64,000 bases of DNA from Knoellia koreensis (lineage in GTDB: Bacteria > Actinomycetota > Actinomycetes > Actinomycetales > Dermatophilaceae), in contig NZ_JABEPQ010000002.1 of assembly GCF_013041615.1 (NCBI RefSeq), positions 558,001 to 622,000 on the forward strand, written 5' to 3'. The translations under genes and the position numbers were made by a program. Positions 17,871 to 27,203 of the stretch are shown piece by piece. Every line of letters begins with the position of its first letter. Within the stretch, counting starts at the first letter, position 1. The notes beneath the pieces were generated by a model. The model saw nothing but the letters and a program-made list of their open reading frames with translations. It was not told the origin of the DNA and searched no databases.

Positions 17871-19828
17871 TGGTCAACACGGCAGGTCTCCCCACGGCAT
17901 ACGAGCACGGCCACCGCCTCACCGCCGAGGGCACGCCCGTCGACCCGATCCTCGTCGAGATCGTCCAGGGCACCCTCGCCAGCGTGGAGATGGAGGTCGA
18001 GACGGCCATCGCGCGCACCAGTCGCTCCCCCATGATCCGCGACGCCCACGACTTCCGCGCGGGCATCCACGACCGGCAGCTGCGCAAGCTCACCGGGCGG
18101 TCCTACTCGGCGCTCGTGCACCCCGTGGCGCGCGACTTCCCGCTGGCGGAGATGGCCGAGGGTGACGTCTTCTTCCACAACGACGTCTACGAGTCCGAGG
18201 GCGGCATCGGGCACCTGCCTGACCTGTGCGTCACGGTGCCGGTCTTCCACGACTCGGGGAACGGGCCCGAGGTGGTGGCGTTCGTGCAGGCGTTCGGACA
18301 CCACGACGACATCGGCGGCGCGGTGCCCGGGTCGATGCCGAGCAACGCGACGAGCGTGCACGAGGAAGGTCTCTCGGTGCCGCCGATCAAGCTGTGGGAC
18401 AAGGGAGTTCCCAACAAGGCGGCGCTGCGCATCATGACCCGCAACAGCCGGATGCCCGACTCGCTCGCCGCCGACCTGGATGCCGAGTGCTCCGCCTGTC
18501 TCATGGGCGCGCGACGGCTGTCCGAGCTGTTCGAGCGCTACGGGCGGGCCGAGATCGAGGCGGCGTTCGACGCGATCCTCGACCGGACCACGGAGACCTA
18601 CCGGCGCGAGATCCTCGCCAAGATCCCCGACGGCACCTACGTCTGGGAGGACTACGCCGAACACGACGGCGTCGACGAGCCCCAGCTGCACACCCAGCGC
18701 ATCACGCTCACCAAGGTCAGCGACGCACCCGCAGACCCCGAGAACGGCCGACCCGCCGGACCGCGCATCATCATCGACTTCACCGGCACCAGCCCGCAGG
18801 CCAAGGGCCCCATCAACCACTGCGGCGACTACGTCGGCGGGAACTTCCTCAAGAAGTGGCTCGCCCCGATCCTGCGCAACCTCGCCGACACGCCCGAGCG
18901 GATGGCCGAGCTCGACGTCAACGAGGGCATCGTGCCGCTCATCGAGATGCGGTTCCCCGACAAGGGAACGCTGCTCACGCCGATCTACCCCGCACCGACC
19001 AATGCGCGCACGTTCGTCATCCTGCGGCTGCTGGGGGTACTCGCGGGCGTGGTTGCCAAGGCCGTCGACGGTCGGATGCCCGCCGACCAGGAGACGATCC
19101 GCTACACCGGCGTCTACGGCAACGACCGCGACGGCAACCCCTACCTCATGCGCGAGGTCCTCGGCGGTGGCTCCGGCGGTCGCTACTACGCCGACGGCGA
19201 GGACACCATCCACGTCGTCCCCGACTCCCGCAACCTGCCGACCGAGTTCACCGAGTCGCGCTTCCCGTTCGTGGTCGAGCGGCTGGGTCTGGCGGTGGAT
19301 TCCGGTGGTGCTGGCCGTTATCGGGGCGGCCTTGGCTACGAGAAGCACATCCGGATGCTCGAGGACGCGCACTTCATGTCGATCGCCGACCGCTCGATCC
19401 TCGCCTGCTGGGGGGTCAAGGGAGGCAAGGCAGGTATGCCGTTCAGCGTCACCATCGACCCCGGCGGCCCGTCCGAGCGCGAGGTCGACGCCCTCGCCGA
19501 TGCCGAGCCGGTCAAGGCCGGGCAGGTCATCCGCATCCGCACGACGGGTGGCGGTGGCTGGGGCGACCCGCTCGAGCGCCCGTACGACGAGGTCGAGCGC
19601 GACCTGCGCTGGGGCAAGGTGTCCTTCGAGGGTGCGCGGACGGCATACGGGGTCGTGGCGTCGGGCACGAAAGACAAGCCGAGCATCGATGTCGAGGCGA
19701 GCGATGAGCTGCGCGCCGAGCTGCGTGAGCAGCGCGCGGCCGCCGGTGACGTGCCGTTCTTCGACCGCGGACCCGGCTATGCGAGCCTTGCCGATGGCAG
19801 GACCGCTGCCGATGTCGACTGGCTGTGA
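17870..19828 (+). CDS. hyuB: hydantoinase/oxoprolinase subunit B
   Basis: 652 residues. VDPILVEIVQGTLASVEMEVETAIARTSRS at the start, GDVFFHNDVYESEGGIGHLPD, DFTGTSPQAKGPINH and GGGGWGDPLERP at the end are HyuB signatures. It forms the active complex with subunit A. TGATG overlap with hyuA. An internal deviation: usual family members have GNDPY-like motifs in the region read here as HNDVY. Confidence 0.9.
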   Translation: MVNTAGLPTAYEHGHRLTAEGTPVDPILVEIVQGTLASVEMEVETAIARTSRSPMIRDAHDFRAGIHDRQLRKLTGRSYSALVHPVARDFPLAEMAEGDVFFHNDVYESEGGIGHLPDLCVTVPVFHDSGNGPEVVAFVQAFGHHDDIGGAVPGSMPSNATSVHEEGLSVPPIKLWDKGVPNKAALRIMTRNSRMPDSLAADLDAECSACLMGARRLSELFERYGRAEIEAAFDAILDRTTETYRREILAKIPDGTYVWEDYAEHDGVDEPQLHTQRITLTKVSDAPADPENGRPAGPRIIIDFTGTSPQAKGPINHCGDYVGGNFLKKWLAPILRNLADTPERMAELDVNEGIVPLIEMRFPDKGTLLTPIYPAPTNARTFVILRLLGVLAGVVAKAVDGRMPADQETIRYTGVYGNDRDGNPYLMREVLGGGSGGRYYADGEDTIHVVPDSRNLPTEFTESRFPFVVERLGLAVDSGGAGRYRGGLGYEKHIRMLEDAHFMSIADRSILACWGVKGGKAGMPFSVTIDPGGPSEREVDALADAEPVKAGQVIRIRTTGGGGWGDPLERPYDEVERDLRWGKVSFEGARTAYGVVASGTKDKPSIDVEASDELRAELREQRAAAGDVPFFDRGPGYASLADGRTAADVDWL

Positions 19829-19840
19829 GGGCCGCTTGCC

Positions 19841-20437
19841 ATGACCGCTGATGCCAAAGCCACTCTGCGCAGCTACCTGGACGCCCGCCGCGAGGCGTTG
19901 ATCTCCAAGGTCGAGGACCTCTCGGAGCGTGAGGCGCGGCTGCCGAGGACGCCGACCGGCACCAACCTGCTCGGCCTCATCAAGCACGTCACGCACGTCG
20001 AGGCCGTCTACCTCGGGACGACGTTCGATCGGCCCTTCCCGCAGTCCGCGGAGCTGCTCCCCGACGACGTGGTCGACCCGCAGGCCGACTGGTACGCGAC
20101 CGAGAGCGAGAGCATCGCGGGCACGATCGACCTCTACCGGCGCGTCATCGGCCACGGCAACGAGACCATCGAGGCCTTGTCGCTGGACGCCGTTGGCCAT
20201 GTGCCGCACTGGGGCGGTGAGCAGGTCACCCTGCACCAGATCCTGGTCCACCTCCTCACCGACCTGGCCGGGCACGGTGGGCAGGCCGACATCCTTCGTG
20301 AGTCGGTCGACGGCAGTGTCGGGTGGCGGGGTCCGTCTGACAACGTTCCGTCTGAGTACGACTGGGCGGCTTATGTCGGCAGGCTCACCGCCCTGGCGGA
20401 CCGGTTCGACGGGACGCCCTCCGGTGGTGCGAGGTAA
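19841..20437 (+). CDS. DinB-superfamily (DUF664) protein
   Basis: 198 residues. Four-helix DinB-like pattern with LIKHVTHVEAVYLG (about 45-58) and LVHLLTDLAGHGGQADILRE (about 126-145), the His positions being the usual metal ligands. DUF664 relatives include mycothiol-dependent enzymes; a thiol-transferase role is possible but unproven. Starts 12 nt after hyuB, so it may be part of that operon. Confidence 0.85.
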   Translation: MTADAKATLRSYLDARREALISKVEDLSEREARLPRTPTGTNLLGLIKHVTHVEAVYLGTTFDRPFPQSAELLPDDVVDPQADWYATESESIAGTIDLYRRVIGHGNETIEALSLDAVGHVPHWGGEQVTLHQILVHLLTDLAGHGGQADILRESVDGSVGWRGPSDNVPSEYDWAAYVGRLTALADRFDGTPSGGAR

Positions 20438-20461
20438 GGCTCTCCGCGGTGGCGGCCGGTC

Positions 20462-20902
20462 TCATCCGAGGCTCTCGGCCAGCGACACGATGATGCCTTC
20501 CGGCCCGCGGACGTAGGCCATCCGCAACGCGTTCTCGTAGGTGCCGATGCCGCCCACGAGCCCGTAACCGTTGGCAGCCAAGCGATCCAGGGTTGCCTGG
20601 AGGTCGTCGACGACAAAGCACACGTTGCGGATGCCGAGCTCGTTGGCCATGGCCGTGGGCGAGCCCGGCTCGTGGTTGGGGCGCACGAAGGTCGAGAGCT
20701 CGACGGTGGTCCCGCCGCCCGGGAGCCGCAGCATCACGATCTCGGTGCGTGCACCGGACATGCCGATGACGGTGTCGAGGAACTCGCCCTCGACCGTCAT
20801 CCGGTCACCGGCTTCCAGCCCGAGGCCCGTGAAGAACTCCACTGCCGTGTCGAGGTCGGCGACGGTGATGCCGACATGGTCGAAGCGGATGTCGTTAGTC
20901 AT
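20462..20902 (-). CDS. VOC family protein
   Basis: 146 residues from ATG 20902, with GAGG 9 nt upstream. FDHVGITVADLDTAVEFFTGLGL at the start, NVCFVVDDLQATLDRL in the middle and YVRGPEGIIVSLAE at the end are glyoxalase-fold strands, with His 8 and Glu near 142 as likely metal ligands. Convergent with the DUF664 gene. Substrate unknown. Confidence 0.87.
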   Translation of the reverse strand: MTNDIRFDHVGITVADLDTAVEFFTGLGLEAGDRMTVEGEFLDTVIGMSGARTEIVMLRLPGGGTTVELSTFVRPNHEPGSPTAMANELGIRNVCFVVDDLQATLDRLAANGYGLVGGIGTYENALRMAYVRGPEGIIVSLAESLG

Positions 20903-21056
20903 GGGTGTCATCCTCACCCAGCTCACCGGCCTCGGGTGACTGTTTGGCCCCGCCGATGTCGCCCCATGCTTGGCAGCACCGTTGCGGCGGGCTCGGCTCG
21001 CCTCCCGCTGATGTCACCACCTCCCAGACATCGCCGCGCCCTGACAAGATGACGAC

Positions 21057-22223
21057 GTGAGTGCACCGCTGGAGGACATCACCGTCGTTGACCTTTCCCG
21101 GGCCCTTGCCGGGCCGCATGCCGCGATGATGCTGGGCGACATGGGCGCCCGCGTCATCAAGGTCGAGTCGCCGGCCGGTGACGACACCCGCGGGTGGGGA
21201 CCACCGTTCGTCGGCCCCGATGACGATCCGATCTCCACTTACTACCTCAGCGCCAACCGCAACAAGGAGTCGATCACCCTCGACCTCAAGTCCGACGACG
21301 GCCGCGACGTCCTCACCAAACTCATCCAGCGCGCCGACGTGCTCATCGAGAACTTCCGTCCCGGCGTCATGGACCGGCTCGGCTTCTCCACCGACCAGCT
21401 CCACGAGCTCAACCCGCGCCTGGTCATTCTGTCGATCAGCGGCTTCGGCCACGACGGACCGCAGGGCGGGCGAGCCGGCTACGACCAGATCGCGCAGGGC
21501 GAGGCCGGGATCATGTCGGTCACCGGCCCCGACGCCGAGACCCCTCAGCGCGTCGGAGTCCCCATCGGCGACCTGCTCGCCGGCATGTACGGCGCGTTCG
21601 GCGTCGTCACGGCACTCCACGAGCGAGAGCGCACCGGCAAGGGCCGCATCGTCCGCACCAGCCTCCTCGCGGCCATCGTCGGCGCGCACGCCTTCCAGGG
21701 CACCGCCTACACGGTTGCTGGCCACGTCGGCCACGCCCAGGGCAACCACCACCCGAGCGTCTCCCCCTACGGCCTCTTCCACTGCAAGGACGGCGACATC
21801 CAGGTCGCCGTCGGCAGCGAGTCTCTCTGGGTCAGGCTGGCCGAGGCGTTCGGCATCGACCCCACGACACCTGCCCTTGCGACCAACCGGGCGCGCATCG
21901 AGCACCCCACCGAGGTGAGGGACGCACTCAACGGCGCCTTCGCGGCATACCCGATGGACGAGCTCCTCCCCCGCCTCGCCGAGCTCGGCGTGCCCGCAGG
22001 CGAAGTGCGCACCATCGACCGCGTCTATGACTGGGACCAGACGCGGTCGCAGGGACTCGTCATCTCCGTCGACCACCCCACGCTCGGCCCGATCGAGCTG
22101 CCCGGGCCGCCAATTCGCTTTGACGACAACGGGTATGCCGGCGGGCGGGCTGAGCATGACGCCCCGCCTTCGCTGGGCCAGCACGACGAGTCTGTCCGAA
22201 AGTGGCTCGACGAGGAGGACTGA
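21057..22223 (+). CDS. CaiB/BaiF-type (class III) CoA transferase
   Basis: 388 residues from GTG 21057. LEDITVVDLSRALAGPHAAMMLGDMGARVIKVE, NRNKESITLDLK and LIENFRPGVMDRLGF are family hallmarks. The usual catalytic Asp region appears as VGVPIGDLLAGMYGAFG (about 166-182). Class III enzymes move CoA between organic acids. Such an enzyme could activate a dicarboxylate from nearby catabolism, but no specific link is visible. Confidence 0.9.
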   Translation: MSAPLEDITVVDLSRALAGPHAAMMLGDMGARVIKVESPAGDDTRGWGPPFVGPDDDPISTYYLSANRNKESITLDLKSDDGRDVLTKLIQRADVLIENFRPGVMDRLGFSTDQLHELNPRLVILSISGFGHDGPQGGRAGYDQIAQGEAGIMSVTGPDAETPQRVGVPIGDLLAGMYGAFGVVTALHERERTGKGRIVRTSLLAAIVGAHAFQGTAYTVAGHVGHAQGNHHPSVSPYGLFHCKDGDIQVAVGSESLWVRLAEAFGIDPTTPALATNRARIEHPTEVRDALNGAFAAYPMDELLPRLAELGVPAGEVRTIDRVYDWDQTRSQGLVISVDHPTLGPIELPGPPIRFDDNGYAGGRAEHDAPPSLGQHDESVRKWLDEED

Positions 22224-22240
22224 CGCGGCATACTCCGGCC

Positions 22241-22858
22241 ATGGGGGTGGACGTCCACGAAGCGGCCCCGGGGGCACGACCTGATCGCAGTGTGCGTCGG
22301 CGGCAGTTCGTGTGCGCCATCGGCCTGCTCGTCACGGTGAACCTGGCCCTGTGCGCGCTGGGGATCTGGACGGGCAACGGGCCGCTGGGTCCGCCTCGGG
22401 GCTATGGCGTCGGCACGACCCGGCCCGTCGGTTCCGAGGTCACCGATGGCAACACGAGCCTCGTCAACCACGGCTGGCTGCCGGTGCACGTCGACAGCAT
22501 CAAACCCGTTGCGGCGCAAGGGGCGGCGGACGGCCTCACAACCACCGCCGTCGAACTCACGCCGACGGCCGACCCGCGCATCGGCCTCAGCGACGGTCCG
22601 GGTTACGGGTTGGTCCCGGCAGCCGAACGAACCGACGCTTCGGGACAGGTCCTGCCCTCGAATCGCGGCGACAAGCCGCCAGGGCTGGGTGTCCCGATCC
22701 TCGTGCGCGTGAAGGTCACCAAGCCGGGCAGCTGGCACTACGACGGGTACGAGGTCGTCTACCGCGCCGGGTTCGTGCGGCACCGGATGAGGGTGCCGGT
22801 CCAGTTCTGGATCTGCACCGACGTGACCATCGACAGCTGCCCGCCCCCGTCGGACTGA
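22241..22858 (+). CDS. unknown membrane-anchored protein
   Basis: 205 residues. A short basic N-terminus is followed by one hydrophobic segment (about 25-44, VCAIGLLVTVNLALCALGIW), then a soluble part likely outside the cell. The latter half contains repeated beta-type segments and two late Cys. I do not recognise the family. Start ATG 22241; GTATGCCG copy just upstream at 22227. Confidence 0.6.
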   Translation: MGVDVHEAAPGARPDRSVRRRQFVCAIGLLVTVNLALCALGIWTGNGPLGPPRGYGVGTTRPVGSEVTDGNTSLVNHGWLPVHVDSIKPVAAQGAADGLTTTAVELTPTADPRIGLSDGPGYGLVPAAERTDASGQVLPSNRGDKPPGLGVPILVRVKVTKPGSWHYDGYEVVYRAGFVRHRMRVPVQFWICTDVTIDSCPPPSD

Positions 22859-22926
22859 CGCGCCCGGGAGCGACCCGACCACTTCCTCCCGTGGGTCGAG
22901 CACAGTCGGTGGGGTCAGGCCCGGCG

Positions 22927-22951
22927 CTGGCGTGTCTCATGTCCACGCCAG
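22927..22951. terminator. small hairpin after the unknown membrane protein
   Basis: CTGGCGTG (22927-22934) pairs with CACGCCAG (22944-22951), 9-nt loop. Possible terminator. The rest of 22859-23146 shows nothing convincing. Confidence 0.35.
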
Positions 22952-23146
22952 CATCGGGCTACCAGAGGCTGACCGGTCCGTAGGATTCCGCAACGACATC
23001 GCGGTCGTAGGGGCGTTGGACAATTGGGCTTTGGGCTACCAGTACCCCTCGTCAGTCGCAAGGATCGCGCTTGGAGCCCGAGTCACCTCTCGCGCCCGAT
23101 CGTGGAAGGGCAACCTCAACGACCGTATTCGGCCTATCTTCATGGC

Positions 23147-23809
23147 ATGCATTTCGCAGACGCGAGCGACGGCGCGTCACTCGCCCAAGGGTGGATCACC
23201 GTTGGACTCACGATCGTGCTGGTCGTCATCACCGCCTGGACGACGTACCTAAATTGGCGACTCACGAGGTCATCAGAGACTGCTGCGGAGAGTGCCAAAC
23301 TCGCCGCAGAAGCGAGCAAGAGCGCGGCATTGGTGGCCGCCTCGACCGCGCGAGTCGACTTCGAAATCGAGCGCGACTACGTACCGCGCGACGTCGTGGT
23401 TGGTGACAGCATTGCCACCCTCAGCTATCGAGCGTCCGGGACCAAGAAGGGACAGCCCGGCTACGACCTCCACACCATCTTCGTGTTGCCGCTCGACGCG
23501 GCGGTATACGTCCACGGTGCCGTTCTCGTCCGGTACGGGCACCGGTACAAGAAGAGTTCGAGCACCGAATCGGCGACCGAGATTCCTCTGGTAGGGCCCG
23601 AAGCTCCAACCTTTGTCCACGCTGGCGAGTCAGTGGCGTTCGGCGTTCCCAGCCTGTTCGATCCGGGCAACGCAGTCGACCTAGTGCTCATGGAGGAGTC
23701 GGTAGACCTGGTCGCATGCCGCGTCACGTACTCGTTTGACGGGGTGGGCCCAGTCCGCGAGCGGATGGTGGCCAATTACGACTATGACCGAGGTATCGAC
23801 ATCGACTGA
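23147..23809 (+). CDS. unknown single-pass membrane protein
   Basis: 220 residues from ATG 23147. One transmembrane segment (about 15-36, WITVGLTIVLVVITAWTTYL), then an Ala/Ser/Lys-rich helical stretch (about 45-70) that could be a coiled coil, then a beta-rich domain. Base use is less GC-rich than the neighbours and includes codons rare elsewhere in the window, suggesting later acquisition. Family not recognised. Confidence 0.6.
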   Translation: MHFADASDGASLAQGWITVGLTIVLVVITAWTTYLNWRLTRSSETAAESAKLAAEASKSAALVAASTARVDFEIERDYVPRDVVVGDSIATLSYRASGTKKGQPGYDLHTIFVLPLDAAVYVHGAVLVRYGHRYKKSSSTESATEIPLVGPEAPTFVHAGESVAFGVPSLFDPGNAVDLVLMEESVDLVACRVTYSFDGVGPVRERMVANYDYDRGIDID

Positions 23810-24018
23810 CCGGAAGCACTCGGCGTTCTGTCAGGGCGACTTCCGAGGGCGAACGCGTCGAGTGGGACCTCATCCGTGGCAGCTACGACCAGCTCCTCGC
23901 GGGGCGGGCAGCCCAAGAACCAGCGTGACTTTGCCCCGCACCCCGCCACTCCTCGGCGGGGCTGCTGGCGCGCACTCGACCATTGGCGGATCGCCCGCGA
24001 GGAGCTATCTTGTGTCGC

Positions 24019-24363
24019 ATGGTACCCGGCGACGACATCATCCTGACGCAGCTGCGTCGTGGTGCGCTGGAGTACTGCGTCCTGGCCCTCCTCGAGCGCG
24101 AGGCCCTCTACGGCCTCGACATCGCCCGTCGCCTCACCGCCGACGGGGTGCTCCTCGCCAGCGAGGGCACGCTCTACCCACTGCTCGCCCGACTCCGCAA
24201 AGCCGGTCTGGTCGACACCAGCTGGCAGGAGTCGACCGAGGGACCACCACGGCGCTACTACGCCCTGACCAGCGAGGGGCGCGAGTCGCTGGCCGCCTTC
24301 CGCCGCACCTGGAAACCGTTCCGCGACGCCGTCGACAGCACACTCTCAGGGGGACAGTCATGA
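24019..24363 (+). CDS. PadR-family transcriptional regulator
   Basis: 114 residues. LRRGALEYCVLALLEREALYGLDIARRL and SEGTLYPLLARLRKAGLV form the PadR winged helix. ATGA overlap with the downstream HAAS-domain gene, the usual arrangement in which PadR controls the membrane protein operon. Confidence 0.92.
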   Translation: MVPGDDIILTQLRRGALEYCVLALLEREALYGLDIARRLTADGVLLASEGTLYPLLARLRKAGLVDTSWQESTEGPPRRYYALTSEGRESLAAFRRTWKPFRDAVDSTLSGGQS

Positions 24364-25112
24364 CCGCACCGACCACGCACCCGCTGGCCGCCGCCTACCT
24401 GCACGACCTCGAGCTGCTGCTCCACGGCGTCGAGCCTGGCGAGCGCGCTGAGGTCCTCGCCGGCGTCCGCGAGCACCTCGAAGGAGCAGTCGGGCCCGGC
24501 GCCTCCGACGACGAGGTGCGAGCGGCCCTCGCCGAGCTCGGCCCACCCCAGGCCATCGCCGACGAGGCGTATGCCGGCCGGTCGCCCGAACCTGCGCGCG
24601 CCCCGTCTGCTCCGCCGGCCCCGGCCAGGGGCGCCATATCGCGGCCCTGGGTTCCCATCGTCGTGGCCTGCATCCTGGGCCTCGGCCTCCTGACCCTCGT
24701 GGCCGTGGCTCTCGGCGGCCTGGGCTACTCGACCGAGACCGTCGTATCCTCGGACGGGGAGGTGAAGACACGGGTGACAGAGTTCGACTCCACCATGGTG
24801 CTGTTCGCTCTCCCGTGGCACCTGTTCACGGTGGCCCTCCCTGTGGCAGCGCTCACTGTGCCTTCACCGCTGTGGACGCGAGCCGAGCGGATCCGCATGA
24901 TTGCGGTCGCGCCCCTGTCGCTGGTGCTGATCGCGGGACTGCCTGCCATCGGTTACGCCATCACGCGAACCGAGATCGGGATCAATGTGGGTGCGTGGAT
25001 CAGCCTCGCGGTCATCATCATCGCGGCCGTCTGGATCTTTGGCCGCGACATCCCCGCCGGTCTGCGTCGCGCAAGCGCCCCGAGCAGCCCCCTCGTCAGT
25101 CGGCCGTCATGA
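24360..25112 (+). CDS. HAAS-domain membrane protein, first of tandem pair
   Basis: 250 residues. The N-terminal 75 residues (HPLAAAYLHDLELLLHG, LAELGPPQAIADEAYAG) are a HAAS/DUF1700-type helical domain, the usual partner of PadR regulators. Four hydrophobic segments follow. The first 222 nt are almost identical to those of the next gene, while the membrane halves are unrelated. Overlaps that gene by ATGA. Role probably envelope-related, not known. Confidence 0.75.
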   Translation: MTAPTTHPLAAAYLHDLELLLHGVEPGERAEVLAGVREHLEGAVGPGASDDEVRAALAELGPPQAIADEAYAGRSPEPARAPSAPPAPARGAISRPWVPIVVACILGLGLLTLVAVALGGLGYSTETVVSSDGEVKTRVTEFDSTMVLFALPWHLFTVALPVAALTVPSPLWTRAERIRMIAVAPLSLVLIAGLPAIGYAITRTEIGINVGAWISLAVIIIAAVWIFGRDIPAGLRRASAPSSPLVSRPS

Positions 25113-25720
25113 CCGCACCGACCACGCACCCGCTGGCTGCCGCCTACCTGCGCGACCTCGAGCTGCTGCTCCACGGCGTCGAGCCTGGCGAGCGCGCTGA
25201 GGTCCTCGCCGGCGTCCGCGAGCACCTCGAAGGTGCCGTCGGGCCCGGCGCCTCCGACGACGAGGTGCGAGCGGCCCTCGCCGAGCTCGGCCCACCCCAG
25301 GCCATCGCCGACGAGGCGTATGCCGGCCGGACGGCTGTCGGGCCCACCGCCCCACGCCCCGTCCCGCGTTGGCAGGCGCTCACCTCATGCGCTCTCAACG
25401 TCGTGGGATTCGCCCTTGGCGCGTTCTCCATCCTTGTCGCATCCGGCCCCGCCGGGATCCTGCTGCGAGGCACGGCGTGGGCTCTTCCCTGGTGTGCGAC
25501 GGTCGCGCTGTCGTTCATGGCCCCGGCCTGGGACCGCCGCGACCAATGGTTGTCAGCCTTGATCTACCCCGCCTGGGTGGCAACGTCAGCCGGACTCGTT
25601 GCGTTGTTGACTGTCACGATCGATCCTTCCGTCTTCAGCGTCATCCCGATCGTTGCGCTTTGCGACTTCTTCGTCTGGCGACTGGTCAAGCTCGCTCGGG
25701 CCGCAGCCGCGTCGAGCTAG
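25109..25720 (+). CDS. HAAS-domain membrane protein, second of tandem pair
   Basis: 203 residues. Residues 1-73 match the preceding protein except His15 to Arg; only 4 of 222 nt differ by eye. The remaining 130 residues form a different four-segment membrane domain. The identity stops just after a GTATGCCG copy (24569 and 25318). It looks like a recent duplication or gene conversion of the soluble domain. Confidence 0.75.
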   Translation: MTAPTTHPLAAAYLRDLELLLHGVEPGERAEVLAGVREHLEGAVGPGASDDEVRAALAELGPPQAIADEAYAGRTAVGPTAPRPVPRWQALTSCALNVVGFALGAFSILVASGPAGILLRGTAWALPWCATVALSFMAPAWDRRDQWLSALIYPAWVATSAGLVALLTVTIDPSVFSVIPIVALCDFFVWRLVKLARAAAASS

Positions 25721-25733
25721 TCCGCCACACCGA

Positions 25734-25783
25734 CGGTTCGAGGTACTCGGCTACCGGTTCCGGGTAGCGGATTACCTCGAACG
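25734..25783. terminator. nested hairpin between convergent genes
   Basis: GTTCGAGGTA (25736-25745) pairs with TACCTCGAAC (25773-25782); inside, GCTACC pairs with GGTAGC. It lies between the HAAS gene and the convergent desaturase. Its outer arm CGGTTCGAGGT matches the start of the fdrA-end repeat at 1-11. Confidence 0.55.
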
Positions 25784-25810
25784 AGCTGACCCAGGCGCCA
25801 GCGCCCGGGG

Positions 25811-27151
25811 TCAGGCGGTCGCGGAGGCGCGACGCGGCATACGACGGTTGCGCAGCTTGCGACGCACCCGCTTGCCGACGGCCTCGGCCGCGATGCCGAC
25901 CCGCGAACGCCCCTCCTGCGGGTTGGGCAGCGCCAGCACGACGACCTGCTTCCACGCCGACGCCACCTGCTTGGGCAGTGGCCCGGTCGTGTAGGACAGG
26001 CCGTAGCGCGAGCAGATCTCGCGGATCCGCGGGGCGATCTCGGCATACCGGTTGCTCGGCAGGTCGGGGAACAGGTGGTGCTCGATCTGGTGCGACAGGT
26101 TGCCGGTCATGAGGTGCATGGCCTTGCTACCACTGATGTTTGCCGACCCGACCATCTGCCGCAGGTACCACTCGCCGCGCGTCTCACCGTCGATCGACTG
26201 CTTGGCGAACGTCTCGACGCCCTCGGGGAAGTGGCCGCACATGATGACCGAGTGGGTCCACACGTTGCGCACCGTGTTGGCGACGAAGTTGGCGGCCACG
26301 GTCTGGAAGAACGACGGCCCCGACAGCAGTGGGTGCACGAGGTAGTCCTTGCGCGCCTGGCGGCCGATCTTGCGCAGCACCTTCTTGAGGTCGCGCTGGA
26401 ACGTCTCCTTGTCCTTGCCGCGGCCCTGGAGGTACGCACCGACCTCGAGGTCGTAGGCCGCGATGCCGTACTCGAAGAACACCATGTTGATGAAGTTGAC
26501 GAGCGGCTGCGTGAGGTACGACGGGTACCACTTCTGGTCCTCGTCGACCCGCATGATGCCGTAGCCGAGGTCGTTGTCGCGGCCGATCACGTTGGTGAAG
26601 GTGTGGTGCAGCTCGTTGTGGCTGTGCTTCCAGAACTCGCTCGGGCTCGCGTTGTCCCACTCCCACTCCTGGGAGTGGATCCGCGGGTCGCGCATCCAGT
26701 CCCACTGCCCGTGCATGATGTTGTGCCCGAGCTCCATGTTCTCGAGGATTTTCGCGACCGACAGGCCCGCGGTGCCGACGAACCACGCCGGCGGGAAGAG
26801 CGAGAAGAGCAGGACGGCTCGCGAGCCCATCTCCAGTCCGCGTTGCCACTTCAGGACCTTGCGGATGTATGCCGCGTCGCTGGCTCCGCGCGAGTCGAGG
26901 ACTTCCTGCCGCAGGGCGTCGAGCTCGGCGCCGAGCGCCTCGATGTCCTCGGCGGACAGGTGACCGGCCGGGTCGGGCTTGCCCGAGGGCTTGGGGACGA
27001 AGCTGCGCTCCTTGGCGGCCACGGACAGGCGCGAGCCGACCTTGGTGGTGTTCTGTGGCGCGCGCGGCGTGCCGGCCAGCCGACCGTCGATCGACAGGTC
27101 GAACTGCTCGTCACCCAGGGTGGTCGTCGGTCGGTTCGCAGTGGCAGTCAC
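25811..27151 (-). CDS. fatty acid (acyl) desaturase
   Basis: 446 residues from GTG 27151, preceded by AAAGGA. Three histidine boxes of membrane desaturases are visible: GHNIMHGQWDW (first), HSHNELHHTF (second), and HQIEHHLFPD (third). Hydrophobic segments surround them. Closest in layout to actinobacterial acyl-CoA delta-9 desaturases (DesA3-like), which take electrons from an adjacent reductase; that reductase is the next gene upstream with a 52-nt gap. Likely adjusts membrane lipid unsaturation. Confidence 0.92.
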   Translation of the reverse strand: MTATANRPTTTLGDEQFDLSIDGRLAGTPRAPQNTTKVGSRLSVAAKERSFVPKPSGKPDPAGHLSAEDIEALGAELDALRQEVLDSRGASDAAYIRKVLKWQRGLEMGSRAVLLFSLFPPAWFVGTAGLSVAKILENMELGHNIMHGQWDWMRDPRIHSQEWEWDNASPSEFWKHSHNELHHTFTNVIGRDNDLGYGIMRVDEDQKWYPSYLTQPLVNFINMVFFEYGIAAYDLEVGAYLQGRGKDKETFQRDLKKVLRKIGRQARKDYLVHPLLSGPSFFQTVAANFVANTVRNVWTHSVIMCGHFPEGVETFAKQSIDGETRGEWYLRQMVGSANISGSKAMHLMTGNLSHQIEHHLFPDLPSNRYAEIAPRIREICSRYGLSYTTGPLPKQVASAWKQVVVLALPNPQEGRSRVGIAAEAVGKRVRRKLRNRRMPRRASATA

Positions 27152-27203
27152 GGAAGTCCTTTCGTCGCAGCGTAATTCGTCGAAGTCAGTAGCGTTGAGC
27201 GGG

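Noticed and set aside
22859-24018. Many long overlapping open frames in other phases across 22.9-24 kb
   Set aside because: They have no family signatures and follow GC-rich shadow-frame composition; only the 220-residue frame and PadR look genuine.
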